From: Vibrio inusitatus
GTDB taxonomy: Bacteria > Pseudomonadota > Gammaproteobacteria > Enterobacterales > Vibrionaceae
Assembly (NCBI GenBank): GCA_024346935.1
Contig: AP024878.1
Location: 372,001 to 436,000 of the forward strand
DNA length: 64,000 nucleotides
Direction of reading: 5' to 3'
Shown: in pieces, positions 1-8,997 of the stretch
How the letters are laid out: each line of letters opens with the position of its first letter
Position numbering within the stretch: the first letter of the stretch is position 1
Made by a program: the position numbers and the translations under genes
The notes under the pieces: generated by a model
Database searches by the model: none
Told to the model about the DNA's origin: nothing
Seen by the model: only the letters and a program-made list of their open reading frames with translations

Positions 1-2
1 TG

Positions 3-146
3 CGTGCTTTGCAGGGTACAGGGCAAGTACCTTGGGGCGCGGTCTCTATTGGTGCTGCCATCGCAGTATTGCCACTGCTTATTCTATTTATACTGGCATC
101 ACGTCGACTCATTGACGGACTTACCTCTGGTGCAGTTAAAGGATAA
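3..146 (+). CDS. Carbohydrate ABC transporter permease, C-terminal fragment (MalG type)
   Basis: The reading frame is open from the window edge to TAA at 144-146 and encodes about 47 residues. They contain a hydrophobic segment (AAIAVLPLLILFILASRRL) followed by the typical short cytoplasmic end LIDGLTSGAVKG seen in MalG/CUT1-family sugar permeases. Only the last membrane helix is present, so the substrate cannot be read directly. Its position upstream of the xylanase, on the same strand, suggests uptake of xylo-oligosaccharides; that is inference from context. Confidence 0.75.
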   Translation, partial: RALQGTGQVPWGAVSIGAAIAVLPLLILFILASRRLIDGLTSGAVKG

Positions 147-176
147 ATCCTACATACTAACTATTTGATGACAACA

Positions 177-209
177 ACACACTGGATGCTACTGAGGCAT
201 CCAGTTGTG
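177..209 (+). other. Intercistronic RNA hairpin between permease and xylanase
   Basis: A perfect 9-bp inverted repeat (ACTGGATGC at 181-189, GCATCCAGT at 197-205, 7-nt loop) with further partial pairing (ACAC/GTGT) lies between the permease stop and the xylanase start. No U-run follows it, so it is more likely an mRNA-stability or processing hairpin, or a weak terminator, than a classical intrinsic terminator. Confidence 0.5.
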
Positions 210-237
210 TAATTGCATCTTGAAAAAGGAAATAAAG

Positions 238-2490
238 ATGAGAAAGTTACTTTTCCCTTCACTCTGTCTCGCATTACTCTCAGCTTGCTCCACCGAACAA
301 ACAAACCAACCAACTCAAGAAATCACACAGGCTATGGCTAAATCGGGTGAACTTCCTGGTATGCCTCTTAAATCTTTAGCTGACCAAATCAACCTTGCTA
401 TAGGTGCGGCTGTAGAGACGCGTCACTTAGAAGATCCTCTATTTCGTCAGGTGTTGATCCGCGATTTTTCGCAGATTACACCAGAGAATGAGATGAAGTT
501 TAGCTATGTTCAACCTCAACGTGGTCAGTTTGATTTTAGTAAAGCAGACCAACTTATTGAGTTTGCGCAAGAGCATGACATGGTCGTGAAAGGACATGCT
601 CTTGTTTGGCATATCCAAAACCCTAAATGGTTAGAAGAGACAAAGTGGACCAAACAAGAATTGAGCGAGGTACTTGAGCAACATATCAAGACGGTGGTCG
701 GTCATTATAAAGGGCGAGTAGCCTACTGGGATGTTGTCAACGAAGCCTTCAATGACAACGGTACTTTTAGAGAGACGCTTTGGTATCAGGTGTTAGGCGA
801 AGATTACATTGAGATGGCCTTTAGATGGGCGCATGAAGCCGATCCTGACGCAGTGCTGTTTTATAACGATTATTCAACAGAAGCCATAGGCCCTAAATCC
901 AATGCCGTATATCGTCACTTAAAAACCTTGCTGGATAAAGGTGTGCCGATTCATGGTGTAGGTACACAGTTACATTTAATGAGTGAGTACCCAATTGGTG
1001 AGGCATCTATTGCTCGCAATATTGAACGATTCTCTGAGATTGGATTGGATACACACTTCACTGAGATTGATGTGCGTATGCGAGACAGCGACGGTCAGGC
1101 GGGGCTCAATGACCAAGCTAAGCATTATGAGACCTTAATGAAGCTTGCTGCTTATTATCCAGAAGTAGATATGTACACCACCTGGGGACTGACTGATAAG
1201 TACTCATGGGTTCCATCGTGGTTTGAGGGTTACGGTAGAGCGTTGATGTTGGATAAAGACTATCGAGCAAAACCTGCCTATTTAGCGGTGCAAGATGTGT
1301 TGGTGGATGCCGTAACTGGAAACTTTGGTTATGAACCGATTACAGACCTAAGTAATGCGAAGCGTCATATTTCTCCATTTAATGCTAAGCCTTTATCGTC
1401 AGAATCCTTGAATGCGGAAGCTATCGTCTATTATCCATTTGTGTACAACCAACTTAATGGTAAAGACCAAAGGCTGCCTAATTCTGAGACGGTGAGTGGT
1501 AAATGGGGCGTGGGTTATTACAAGAACAAATTAATAGGCCAAGTTATTCGCTCAGACGAGACAACCGTGACCAATCACAGCCTTGTTCATGAGAATGACA
1601 ATGTTGAGGTGTTCATTCGACTTGGCGAACAATATTGGCAATTCCGTTCAGTGATAGGTCAAGATTTTGCTCCGCTAGGCTTCCCAGGAAAAGCAAAGGG
1701 AACTTGGAGTGAAGACGGCAAGATGTTTGATTTTGTTATTGAATTTGAAGGTTTTGAAGACCTAGTTGGTGAGACGGTAGGCTTTAATATTGCACTATCG
1801 GATAATGACAACGATACAGACGATGGTAATCGCAAAGCTCAGCTTTACCCACTAACCGGTAACAACGTAGGTTGGCAGGGGGAGGAGTTTGGTGAGTTGT
1901 TCATGAACGGACAGAATGCTGTTGTGTCACCTAATCCAATTTCTACACCACCGACTTTCTCCATGAGCCAGTTAAATAACGCACCAAGTAGCGCAGATGA
2001 CGCTGTTTGGGAAAATGCCTATCGTTACTCATTTGCTTTTAATCAGCTAAATCAAAGAGACATGAGTTTTGATGATGCAGATATATCGGGCTCGTGGCAG
2101 GTTGGTGTGCATGGTAAATGGTTGTACGGCGTTGTTGAGCGACAAGATGATGTGACCTTTACTGGAGCTGAACAAAGCTATGAAAATGATAACGTAGAGG
2201 TATTTGTGCAGTATGGCGAGAAGGATATGACGCAATTTAGAACTGTGGTTGGAGAAGGTTTTGAGCCAGCTAACTATGCACTTGGCTATCAAGCGCAATG
2301 GAACGAAGAGGGTACACAATTATTGTTTGCCATTGAACTTGATTCAGAGCTAAAAGATGGCGAAAGCATTCAGTGGAATATCGCCCTTTCAGATAACGAC
2401 GGAGAGGGGCGTAAATACCAACTCTATCCAGTACCGGGTAGTAACATGTCATATCTTGGTGAGGAGTTAACTAGGATAACTTTGCGTTAG
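238..2490 (+). CDS. GH10 endo-1,4-beta-xylanase, lipoprotein with two CBM9 modules
   Basis: Cleaves internal beta-1,4 bonds of xylan. The start is taken at ATG 238 rather than the upstream in-frame codon at 205, because 205 lies in the preceding hairpin while an AAAAAGGAAA ribosome site sits just before 238. This gives 750 aa. The N-terminus is a lipoprotein signal with lipobox LLSAC; Ser, not Asp, follows the Cys, which favours outer-membrane sorting. The GH10 barrel spans roughly residues 45-370, with acid/base Glu169 in WDVVNEAFND and nucleophile Glu276 in HFTEIDVRM. Two homologous CBM9-like modules follow (about 390-560 and 575-750), each with an FxxNQLN motif early and an LSDND...QLYP block late. 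It heads a xylan cluster. Confidence 0.93.
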   Translation: MRKLLFPSLCLALLSACSTEQTNQPTQEITQAMAKSGELPGMPLKSLADQINLAIGAAVETRHLEDPLFRQVLIRDFSQITPENEMKFSYVQPQRGQFDFSKADQLIEFAQEHDMVVKGHALVWHIQNPKWLEETKWTKQELSEVLEQHIKTVVGHYKGRVAYWDVVNEAFNDNGTFRETLWYQVLGEDYIEMAFRWAHEADPDAVLFYNDYSTEAIGPKSNAVYRHLKTLLDKGVPIHGVGTQLHLMSEYPIGEASIARNIERFSEIGLDTHFTEIDVRMRDSDGQAGLNDQAKHYETLMKLAAYYPEVDMYTTWGLTDKYSWVPSWFEGYGRALMLDKDYRAKPAYLAVQDVLVDAVTGNFGYEPITDLSNAKRHISPFNAKPLSSESLNAEAIVYYPFVYNQLNGKDQRLPNSETVSGKWGVGYYKNKLIGQVIRSDETTVTNHSLVHENDNVEVFIRLGEQYWQFRSVIGQDFAPLGFPGKAKGTWSEDGKMFDFVIEFEGFEDLVGETVGFNIALSDNDNDTDDGNRKAQLYPLTGNNVGWQGEEFGELFMNGQNAVVSPNPISTPPTFSMSQLNNAPSSADDAVWENAYRYSFAFNQLNQRDMSFDDADISGSWQVGVHGKWLYGVVERQDDVTFTGAEQSYENDNVEVFVQYGEKDMTQFRTVVGEGFEPANYALGYQAQWNEEGTQLLFAIELDSELKDGESIQWNIALSDNDGEGRKYQLYPVPGSNMSYLGEELTRITLR

Positions 2491-2572
2491 ATTGGTTAGG
2501 TTCTATAAACCGATATCAGGATAGAGGTGGCTTAGGTCATCTCTTTTTCGTTGTTAAATTAAGAAAATAAAC

Positions 2573-2599
2573 AAAAAACGCACACCGTTATAGTGTGCG
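2573..2599 (-). terminator. Rho-independent terminator after the GH43 pair
   Basis: Arms CGCACAC (2579-2585) and GTGTGCG (2593-2599) flank a 7-nt loop and, read on the minus strand, are followed by six T. It closes the xylA-GH43-GH43 operon just past the stop at 2625. Confidence 0.85.
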
Positions 2600-2624
2600 C
2601 TTAAAGGGAGTTGATACTTTATTT

Positions 2625-3674
2625 TTAGATATCGAGATAAGGTGTAATGGTTTGAATACTGCCGTCTTCGTTGTGAGTGAGCTCTGTCATTTTGATATTG
2701 CGAAGGTGTGTCTGGCCCCCAGATAACGTGCTGTCATGGTAGAACAAGTACCACTTACCTTCATACTCAGCAATTGAGTGGTGAGTTGTCCAGCCCAGAA
2801 CCGGCTCTAAAATAACACCCTGGTATGTAAATGGACCATATGGCGATTGGCTGGTGGCGTACACTATTTTGTGGGTATCGCCGGTAGAGTATGAGAAGTA
2901 ATAGGTATCGTTGTGTTTGTGTAGCCATGGGCCTTCAAAGTAACGACGGTCGGTATCTCCTGCTAAAAGCAGCTCTCCATTCTCATCAAGGATCTCTATA
3001 TCACGAGGTGTCTCTGCAAGATCAACCATGTTGTCTGCAAGTTTAGCTACCTTAGGTAAAAGGGCTGGCTCGTGATCTTGTGGAAAGATCTCTTCACCAT
3101 ATTCATTATCACGCCAGTTCTGTAGTTGGCCACCCCAAAGTCCTCCGATATAAAGGTAGTACTGGTTGTCCTCATCTTGGAATACTGCAGGGTCGATACT
3201 GTATGTGCCTTGAATATATGTTTCTTCAGGAACAAATGGACCTTCAGGTTGCTCGGCAACGGCAACACCGATATGAAAAATGCCCTCTGCATTTTTTGCA
3301 GGGAAGTATAGATAGTATTTCCCGTCTTTCTCTGCTGCATCTGGTGCCCACATTTGACGTTCTGCCCACTTAACGTCTTTAACGTCTAATGCCTTGCCGT
3401 GGTCGGTTGCCTTACCAAAAGGTTGGTCAAGAGAGACAACATGGTAGTCACGCATATCAAAGTGATCACCACTATCATTTAAAGGCTGATCTGTCTCGAC
3501 ATCATGAGAAGGGTAAATGTAGATCTTGCCATTGAACACATGTGCTGAGGGATCTGCAGTGTACATGTGAGTAACCAATGGAGAAGAGATTGGCTTCAGT
3601 GAGCTCGCACGCTCAAGATCGCGAGCCGTTACTTTTTCCGCATCACTCAATTCGGTTGCTGTTGTGTCATTCAT
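2625..3674 (-). CDS. GH43 family glycosidase (beta-xylosidase / alpha-L-arabinofuranosidase type)
   Basis: Predicted five-bladed beta-propeller glycosidase acting on xylan side chains or xylo-oligosaccharides. The start is set at ATG 3674, preceded by GAGTGAGAG; a longer frame would need GTG at 3710. The protein is 349 aa with no signal peptide, so cytoplasmic. GH43 catalytic triad candidates are the Asp in YTADPSAHV, the Asp in SIDPAVF and the Glu in EGPWLHK. It resembles the family branch with HVFNGKIYIYPSHD at the first blade, which includes arabinofuranosidases, so the substrate could be arabinoxylan decoration rather than the xylose backbone. Last gene of the xylA operon, 76 bp after the second GH43. 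Confidence 0.85.
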   Translation of the reverse strand: MNDTTATELSDAEKVTARDLERASSLKPISSPLVTHMYTADPSAHVFNGKIYIYPSHDVETDQPLNDSGDHFDMRDYHVVSLDQPFGKATDHGKALDVKDVKWAERQMWAPDAAEKDGKYYLYFPAKNAEGIFHIGVAVAEQPEGPFVPEETYIQGTYSIDPAVFQDEDNQYYLYIGGLWGGQLQNWRDNEYGEEIFPQDHEPALLPKVAKLADNMVDLAETPRDIEILDENGELLLAGDTDRRYFEGPWLHKHNDTYYFSYSTGDTHKIVYATSQSPYGPFTYQGVILEPVLGWTTHHSIAEYEGKWYLFYHDSTLSGGQTHLRNIKMTELTHNEDGSIQTITPYLDI

Positions 3675-3750
3675 AATACTCTCACTCAAATAGTCATTTA
3701 ATCTTGTCACAGCACATCACCAGATTGAGCAATGTGCTGATAGTTCGGTT

Positions 3751-5373
3751 TTATTGCTTGGCTTGATGTTCGATATACTCGAAATATGCAAAGTCAGCAG
3801 CTTGTTTTTGTCCGCGAATATCAGCGGAAAACAGGGCAGCAAAGCTACCAGTGAAGCGGAAGATATCTGGACCACCCTCATCTGACAGCGGTGTGCTGTT
3901 TAGGGGAGCGCCTATAGGCTGCCAAGTTTGACCGTCTAATGAATAACTGAAACGATACCATTGGCGATCGAGCTCGAGACGCAAAAACACTGAGTCTGCA
4001 TCACCAATGAAGACTTCTTCGGAGTATTCCCCATATACATCATTAATGTTTCCGGCAATTTGTAGCAGTCTATTCCCATCATCATCCGCGCTCATTTTCA
4101 GGAAGTAGTGGCCATTGCGCGAATAGTAGGCGCACAACCCTGCCATCTCGTAAGGTGTTTCAGGTGCAAACTCTAGCTTAGTTTCTACTGTGCAATAAAA
4201 AGCCTGAAAACGGCGAGCTAGCATGCTTTGTTCGTATCTTGATGAGAGATAGTGGCGACCTTTCAGTCTTAAATATCCAGGGCGCTCAGTTAGAGACAAC
4301 CAAGACTCGTCCGCAGGCTCTCTTAATGTTTGATAATCAACAGCAAGTGTCGTGCTCTCGAAGTTGTCGCGATTTGGCTTACTTGGCCAAGGGTGAGGCT
4401 GAAGATCTGGGGCTTCCACTTCTAGAGCGGGGATTCGGCCTGAAGTGACATAAGGCCAACCCTCTTGCCAGTGTGCTTTTTGAATTGCAGATTCACGTCC
4501 AAGAATAGAATAGCCATTGTCATAATCGGGTATGAATTGATAACCCTCTGGGTTTGGTATTCGTCTACTACACAGATGACTCAGGTACCATTCGCCATTT
4601 TGAGTCTCAACAAAGAAACCATGTCCAGCACGTTCAAGGGGAGCGTTTTCCTGAAAGCGTGTGGTGAGGATTGGATTTTCAGGATGAACTTCATAAGGGC
4701 CTAATATGTTCTTAGAGCGGCAGACGGTTACTGCATGGTCACGAGATGTACCACCTTCTGCTGTAATCAGATAATAGTACCCCTCTTTTTTGAGGATTTG
4801 CGGCCCCTCAGTGCAGCCGAGTTTGGTGCCTTTAAATACATTGTGTGGCTTGCCAATCAAAGATTGAGCTTCGACATCAAACTCTTGAACAACAATGCCA
4901 CCAAAGAAATTCTTTTTTTGTCTGCCATCCCACACCATGTTAACCATATATTTCTTGCCGTCATCGTCGTGAAATAATGAAGGGTCAAAGCCATAGTTGC
5001 CGATAGAGATAGGCTCGCTCCATGGGCCCTCGATATTCTCTGCGGTAACCACAAAACAAGGGGTGGCCATCCAGTTTCCGCCTCGACATGAGTGTACGTT
5101 GGAAAAGCATACCCAAAACTGACCATCAGCATAGGTAAGAGCAGGGGCGTAGATGCCTTCAGAGTTATCCATGCCTCTCATGTCTAACTGTGAGGTGCGA
5201 GTGAGAACATGTCCGGCAAGACGCCAATTAACTAGGTCTTTAGAATGGTGGAGCTGAATACCAGGAAACCACTCGAATGTTGAAGTCGCAATATAATAAT
5301 CATCGCCGACTCGAACTATGGAAGGGTCGGGATTAAAGCCTCTAAGTATTGGGTTTTGGATTACATGTGTCAT
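3751..5373 (-). CDS. xynB: GH43 xylan 1,4-beta-xylosidase (XynB type)
   Basis: Removes xylose from the non-reducing end of xylo-oligosaccharides. At 540 aa it matches the usual length of XynB-type GH43 enzymes: an N-terminal five-blade propeller (about 1-315) followed by a C-terminal concanavalin-like beta-sandwich (about 330-535). Visible signatures are FNPDPSIVRVGDDYY (general base Asp), GFDPSLF (pKa-modulating Asp) and CTEGPQILKK (acid Glu). There is no signal peptide, so it acts in the cytoplasm on imported oligomers. It follows xylA on the same strand with a hairpin in between. Confidence 0.92.
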   Translation of the reverse strand: MTHVIQNPILRGFNPDPSIVRVGDDYYIATSTFEWFPGIQLHHSKDLVNWRLAGHVLTRTSQLDMRGMDNSEGIYAPALTYADGQFWVCFSNVHSCRGGNWMATPCFVVTAENIEGPWSEPISIGNYGFDPSLFHDDDGKKYMVNMVWDGRQKKNFFGGIVVQEFDVEAQSLIGKPHNVFKGTKLGCTEGPQILKKEGYYYLITAEGGTSRDHAVTVCRSKNILGPYEVHPENPILTTRFQENAPLERAGHGFFVETQNGEWYLSHLCSRRIPNPEGYQFIPDYDNGYSILGRESAIQKAHWQEGWPYVTSGRIPALEVEAPDLQPHPWPSKPNRDNFESTTLAVDYQTLREPADESWLSLTERPGYLRLKGRHYLSSRYEQSMLARRFQAFYCTVETKLEFAPETPYEMAGLCAYYSRNGHYFLKMSADDDGNRLLQIAGNINDVYGEYSEEVFIGDADSVFLRLELDRQWYRFSYSLDGQTWQPIGAPLNSTPLSDEGGPDIFRFTGSFAALFSADIRGQKQAADFAYFEYIEHQAKQ

Positions 5374-5414
5374 TGTTATTTCTTATTCTTGTCGTTCACT
5401 GAGAGCTTGTTAAT

Positions 5415-5454
5415 TAAAAAGCCCGAGAACCTCAATGTATATGGCGATCGGGCT
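5415..5454 (-). terminator. Terminator-like hairpin between xylA and the beta-xylosidase gene
   Basis: AGCCCGA (5420-5426) pairs with TCGGGCT (5448-5454). On the minus strand the stem is followed by TTTTTAATT. Because two further operon genes lie downstream, it may be a leaky terminator that sets a higher level of XylA than of the GH43 enzymes. Confidence 0.6.
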
Positions 5455-5477
5455 CGATTGATTAACGTACCGCTTTG

Positions 5478-6797
5478 TTATTTAAAGATAAAGCCGTTAA
5501 CGATGTTTTCTAGATGCTCTTGGCGACCCGATGCCATTTTAGGTGCAATATTTTTCTCTTGAGCAAATTTAGCCACTTGTTCAAGGTTCATTTCACCGCT
5601 TAGAATTTTCTTACCTAGGTCGTCATTCCAGCCTGCATAGCGCTCAGAAGTGAGTTTACCTAGCACATCGTTCTCCAGCATAGCCGCGGCGTTGTCTAGA
5701 GATTTCGCCATGACATCCATGCCACCGATATGGCCGTGGAATAGGTCTTGTGCATCGATAGACGGACGGCGAAGGCGAGCATCAAAGTTAAAGCCACCGG
5801 TGGTGAAGCCACCTGCTTTTAGGATTTCGTACATCACTAGCGTGTTTTCTTCAACGCTGTTAGGGAACTGGTCAGTATCCCAACCTAGCTGAGCATCGCC
5901 ACGGTTTGCATCGATAGAGCCAAATAGACCTAGAGAAGTCGCTGTCGCAACCTCATGATGGAAGCTGTGCCCTGCAAGAGTGGCGTGGTTTGCTTCAATG
6001 TTTACTTTGATTTCGTCTTCCAGTCCGTATTGCTTCAAGAAGCCATACACGGTAGCCGTATCGTAGTCGTATTGGTGCTTAGTCGGCTCTTGTGGCTTAG
6101 GCTCAATTAAAATAGTGCCGTTAAAGCCAATCTTATGTTTGTGCTCAACGACCATTTGCATTAGGCGACCAAGTTGCTCACGCTCTTGGCGCAGGTCGGT
6201 GTTAAGTAGTGTTTCGTAACCTTCACGACCACCCCAAAGTACGTAGTTCTCACCACCTAGACGCTTAGTTGCGCCCATAGCGTTGAAGATTTGAGTGGCC
6301 GCATAAGCAAAGACTTTCGGGTCAGGGTTAGAGCCTGCACCAGACATGTAGCGAGGGTTAGAGAACGCGTTTGCTGTCCCCCAAAGTAGCTTGGTGCCGG
6401 TTTCGGCTTGTTTCTGCTCTAATACGTCAACCATCGTCTGGAAGTTGTTGATGTACTCTTTGATAGAGTTCCCTTCAGGAGCAACATCGGTGTCGTGGAA
6501 GCAGTAGTAAGGAACAGTTAATTTTGAGAAGAAGTCGAACGCGTGGTCGGCTTTCATGCGAGCGACTTCCATCGCATCGTTGCTTTTTAGCCATGGACGG
6601 TCGTAAGTGCCAGCACCGAATACGTCAGAGCCAGCCCAGCAGAAGTTGTGCCAGTAGCATGCAGCAAAGCGCAGGTGCTCTTTCATACTTTTGCCTAGAA
6701 CCATTTTGTCGGCGTCATAGTGGCGGAAAGCAAGCGGGTTTGAAGACTCAGAGCCTTCAAATTTAATTGTATTAATGTTTTTAAAGAATTCGGTCAT
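5478..6797 (-). CDS. xylA: Xylose isomerase
   Basis: Interconverts D-xylose and D-xylulose using two divalent metals. The start is ATG 6797 ([15 protein letters not shown]); an upstream TTG at 6812 is also in frame but less likely. The product is 439 aa, the length of class II xylose isomerases. Hallmarks visible are [42 protein letters not shown] and [20 protein letters not shown], which carry the metal ligands and the catalytic His region. It is the first gene of an operon with two GH43 enzymes and lies downstream of xylR on the same strand. No xylulokinase gene is found in the window. Confidence 0.97.
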   Translation of the reverse strand: MTEFFKNINTIKFEGSESSNPLAFRHYDADKMVLGKSMKEHLRFAACYWHNFCWAGSDVFGAGTYDRPWLKSNDAMEVARMKADHAFDFFSKLTVPYYCFHDTDVAPEGNSIKEYINNFQTMVDVLEQKQAETGTKLLWGTANAFSNPRYMSGAGSNPDPKVFAYAATQIFNAMGATKRLGGENYVLWGGREGYETLLNTDLRQEREQLGRLMQMVVEHKHKIGFNGTILIEPKPQEPTKHQYDYDTATVYGFLKQYGLEDEIKVNIEANHATLAGHSFHHEVATATSLGLFGSIDANRGDAQLGWDTDQFPNSVEENTLVMYEILKAGGFTTGGFNFDARLRRPSIDAQDLFHGHIGGMDVMAKSLDNAAAMLENDVLGKLTSERYAGWNDDLGKKILSGEMNLEQVAKFAQEKNIAPKMASGRQEHLENIVNGFIFK

Positions 6798-7141
6798 GAT
6801 CGTAATATCCAAAATGAGTAACAGGCTTCGATAGTCATAATTTACTTTTTATTTAATTCCTTCAATTACGATTTTTAGTAGTAAAATTCATGTATTTGTT
6901 ATTTGTGCGACAAGTCTCATTCAGGAAGTTTAAACGCTTGAATTCACGATTTATGTCGAATTACTGAGCAGTGATAATGATTTTTTAGATGCTTATCACA
7001 TAAACTAGATTGCATAATCAAGTTGCTAATAATAGTAATTTCAAATGGTCGCCTATTTATTACTATCTAACTTGATTGATAGATTATTTACTGAGTGATT
7101 GTTTATAATAAGCTCACCCCCAAGTAAGAGATTTAATTAAT
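6798..7141 (-). promoter_or_regulatory. xylA promoter/operator region with imperfect dyad
   Basis: This 340-bp AT-rich gap separates xylR from xylA. The clearest structure is an imperfect inverted repeat: CAAGTT...ATAGTAAT (7019-7039) facing ATTACTAT...AACTTG (7059-7074). It is a plausible XylR or other operator. A CRP-like half site TGTGA is seen on the minus strand near 6996-7001. No confident -35/-10 pair can be named. Confidence 0.4.
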
Positions 7142-7172
7142 AAAAGTCCCGCATTTATAGCGGGGCTTTTTA
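7142..7172 (-). terminator. Terminator after xylR
   Basis: CCCGC (7149-7153) and GCGGG with flanking G-T/G-C pairs form a stem. Read on the minus strand it ends in ACTTTTATT, and on the plus strand in CTTTTTAA, so it could work in both directions. It isolates xylR from xylA. Confidence 0.75.
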
Positions 7173-7194
7173 ATATGAATTGGCTTTGAATTTT

Positions 7195-8385
7195 TTAGGC
7201 CGATTTCTCTCTAAAGTCTTTAGGTGTTATTTCGAAGTTCTTTTTAAATACCGTATACATATATTGTAATGACGGGTAACCACATACTTCAGCGATATCA
7301 TTAATCGAGAGTGAGGTGCTGGTGAGTAGGTTGCAAGCTCTCTTTAGTTTGGAGTTATGGATCTCTTGATGGATAGAGTGCCCTCTGGCTTCTTTAAACC
7401 TTACCTCCATGTTTGAACGAGAAATACCGACATAGCTTAGTACTTGATCGACTTTGATTCCTTTACAAGCATTATGTCGAATAAAGTGCATTGCTTGAAT
7501 CACATAAGGGTCATTTAAGGCTTGATAATCAGTGCTTTGACGCTCGTACACCATTGATGGTGGAATCATAACTCTAGGTTTTGCTTTGGGAACTAAAGCT
7601 TCATTTTCTGAGTTTACTCGAGTGTCTAAAATGTTGTGAAGCATCTTAGCTGCGCGATAACCCATTTCTTTACTGCCTTGAGCCACAGAGCTAAGAGAGA
7701 CTCTTGTGAGGTATCGAGTCACTTCTTCGTTGTCGATGCCAATCACGGCAACCTTGTCGGGAACCATAATGTTCAAATGGCTACATACCTGCAGTAAATG
7801 TCTGGCTCTAGAATCGGTGACTGCGATAATTCCGGTTGGCGTTGGAAGCCTTTGTAACCAGTCAGCTAGACGGTTCATATCATATTGCCAACTGCTTGAT
7901 GAGGTCTCATTACCACGAAATATTGCGCTAGCATAACCTTCACGAGTGACTATGTTTTTAAATGCTTTCTCTCTTTCTCCAGCCCAACGGCGACAAGGAG
8001 CATCAGGGATGCCATAGAAAGCAAAATTTTGCAGCCCTTTGCCTTTTAGATGTTGGAATGCCATTTCCACTAAGGCTTGGTTGTCTGTTGCTACATAGGG
8101 GACATTAGGATAATCACTCTCAGACTCGTAAGAGCCGCCTACACCGACAACAGGTATGTCTGAGTTAGAAAGTAAGCGTTCTATTTCAGGATTGTCAAAA
8201 TCAGCGATAATGCCATCACCTTGCCAATCTTGAACATTCTCCAAGTGAGTCGTGAAATCTTCTTCTAGAAAAATATCCCAATCACATTGAGTTGCCTGTA
8301 AGTATTCACCAATGCCTTCAATTACTTGTCGGTCATAAACCTTATTTGCATTGAATAGCAAGTTTATTCGATATTTCCTATCCAC
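7195..8385 (-). CDS. xylR: XylR-type transcriptional activator (AraC family)
   Basis: Xylose-responsive regulator. The 396-aa protein has an N-terminal periplasmic-binding-protein-like sensor (about 1-280; MDRKYRINLLFNANKVYDRQ start, GIIAVTDSRARHLLQ and DKVAVIGIDNEEVTRYL typical of the LacI/XylR ligand domain). A C-terminal AraC double helix-turn-helix covers about 290-396 (LTSTSLSINDIAEVCGYPSLQYMYTVFKK, TPKDFRE). Length and order match E. coli XylR. Its place upstream of xylA supports control of the xylan operon. Confidence 0.93.
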   Translation of the reverse strand: MDRKYRINLLFNANKVYDRQVIEGIGEYLQATQCDWDIFLEEDFTTHLENVQDWQGDGIIADFDNPEIERLLSNSDIPVVGVGGSYESESDYPNVPYVATDNQALVEMAFQHLKGKGLQNFAFYGIPDAPCRRWAGEREKAFKNIVTREGYASAIFRGNETSSSSWQYDMNRLADWLQRLPTPTGIIAVTDSRARHLLQVCSHLNIMVPDKVAVIGIDNEEVTRYLTRVSLSSVAQGSKEMGYRAAKMLHNILDTRVNSENEALVPKAKPRVMIPPSMVYERQSTDYQALNDPYVIQAMHFIRHNACKGIKVDQVLSYVGISRSNMEVRFKEARGHSIHQEIHNSKLKRACNLLTSTSLSINDIAEVCGYPSLQYMYTVFKKNFEITPKDFREKSA

Positions 8386-8676
8386 AATAACAATAAGCCA
8401 TAGAGTCAGAACAAAGTCGCATGAGTCTAACAGCAGAGTAAAAACTCATACACCGAGTCAATACGATGTTGTGATCTTAAACTCATTCGGTGAATATAAT
8501 AAATGTAATACGAAAAATCATAATGAACGAAATTTCATTGAGATAATTTAACTGTTGTCATGGTCTAATTCTTTAAATTAGACAGAGAAACAAATAACCA
8601 ACCAAACCGTAACAATTCATAAATTTGCAATTAAAATATATTTATTAATAAAATAATTTAAAGCAATATTAATATT
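8386..8676. promoter_or_regulatory. xylR upstream region
   Basis: About 290 bp of very AT-rich sequence between xylR and a small ORF transcribed toward it. It must hold the xylR promoter on the minus strand. I see no convincing operator, terminator or RNA gene. Confidence 0.3.
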
Positions 8677-8871
8677 CTATTTGTGATGAGACGTGTCATG
8701 CCTATTTTGCATAATTCTTTGTTCTTTTAAGACATCTAAGTGGCGCTTTAGGGTTAAAAGAACATACCCGAGGATCATTACTGCTCCCCAGACGATAGCA
8801 AGATAAAAGAAAAAGTCGGACAAGGTATTTTTTAGTGGTTGGATGAAGTTTTGTGTTTCCTCAATTTGCAT
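8677..8871 (-). CDS. Small single-span membrane protein, unknown function
   Basis: A 64-aa ORF with a GGATGA ribosome site before its ATG. Residues about 20-42 (DFFFYLAIVWGAVMILGYVLLTL) form one membrane helix; the N-terminus is acidic and the C-terminus is basic and His-rich (RHLDVLKEQRIMQNRHDTSHHK). The family is not recognised. It sits alone between glmS and xylR on the same strand. The Shine-Dalgarno and charge layout make it credible, but no function can be stated. Confidence 0.5.
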   Translation of the reverse strand: MQIEETQNFIQPLKNTLSDFFFYLAIVWGAVMILGYVLLTLKRHLDVLKEQRIMQNRHDTSHHK

Positions 8872-8950
8872 ATCAATTCATCCGGCCAATATTGCGGTGG
8901 TTAAATATTAGGCTATTAAGTGCAATTGTGTGAATATTATTTTGTTTAGG

Positions 8951-8980
8951 TCTAAAAAAGGGGCCAAAGGCCCCTTTAAA
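8951..8980 (-). terminator. glmS terminator
   Basis: AAAGGGGCC (8957-8965) and GGCCCCTTT (8969-8977) form a 9-bp perfect stem with an AAA loop. The minus-strand reading ends in a TTTTTT run, 20-40 nt after the glmS stop. Confidence 0.88.
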
Positions 8981-8997
8981 TACAGAGAGTTATAGGT

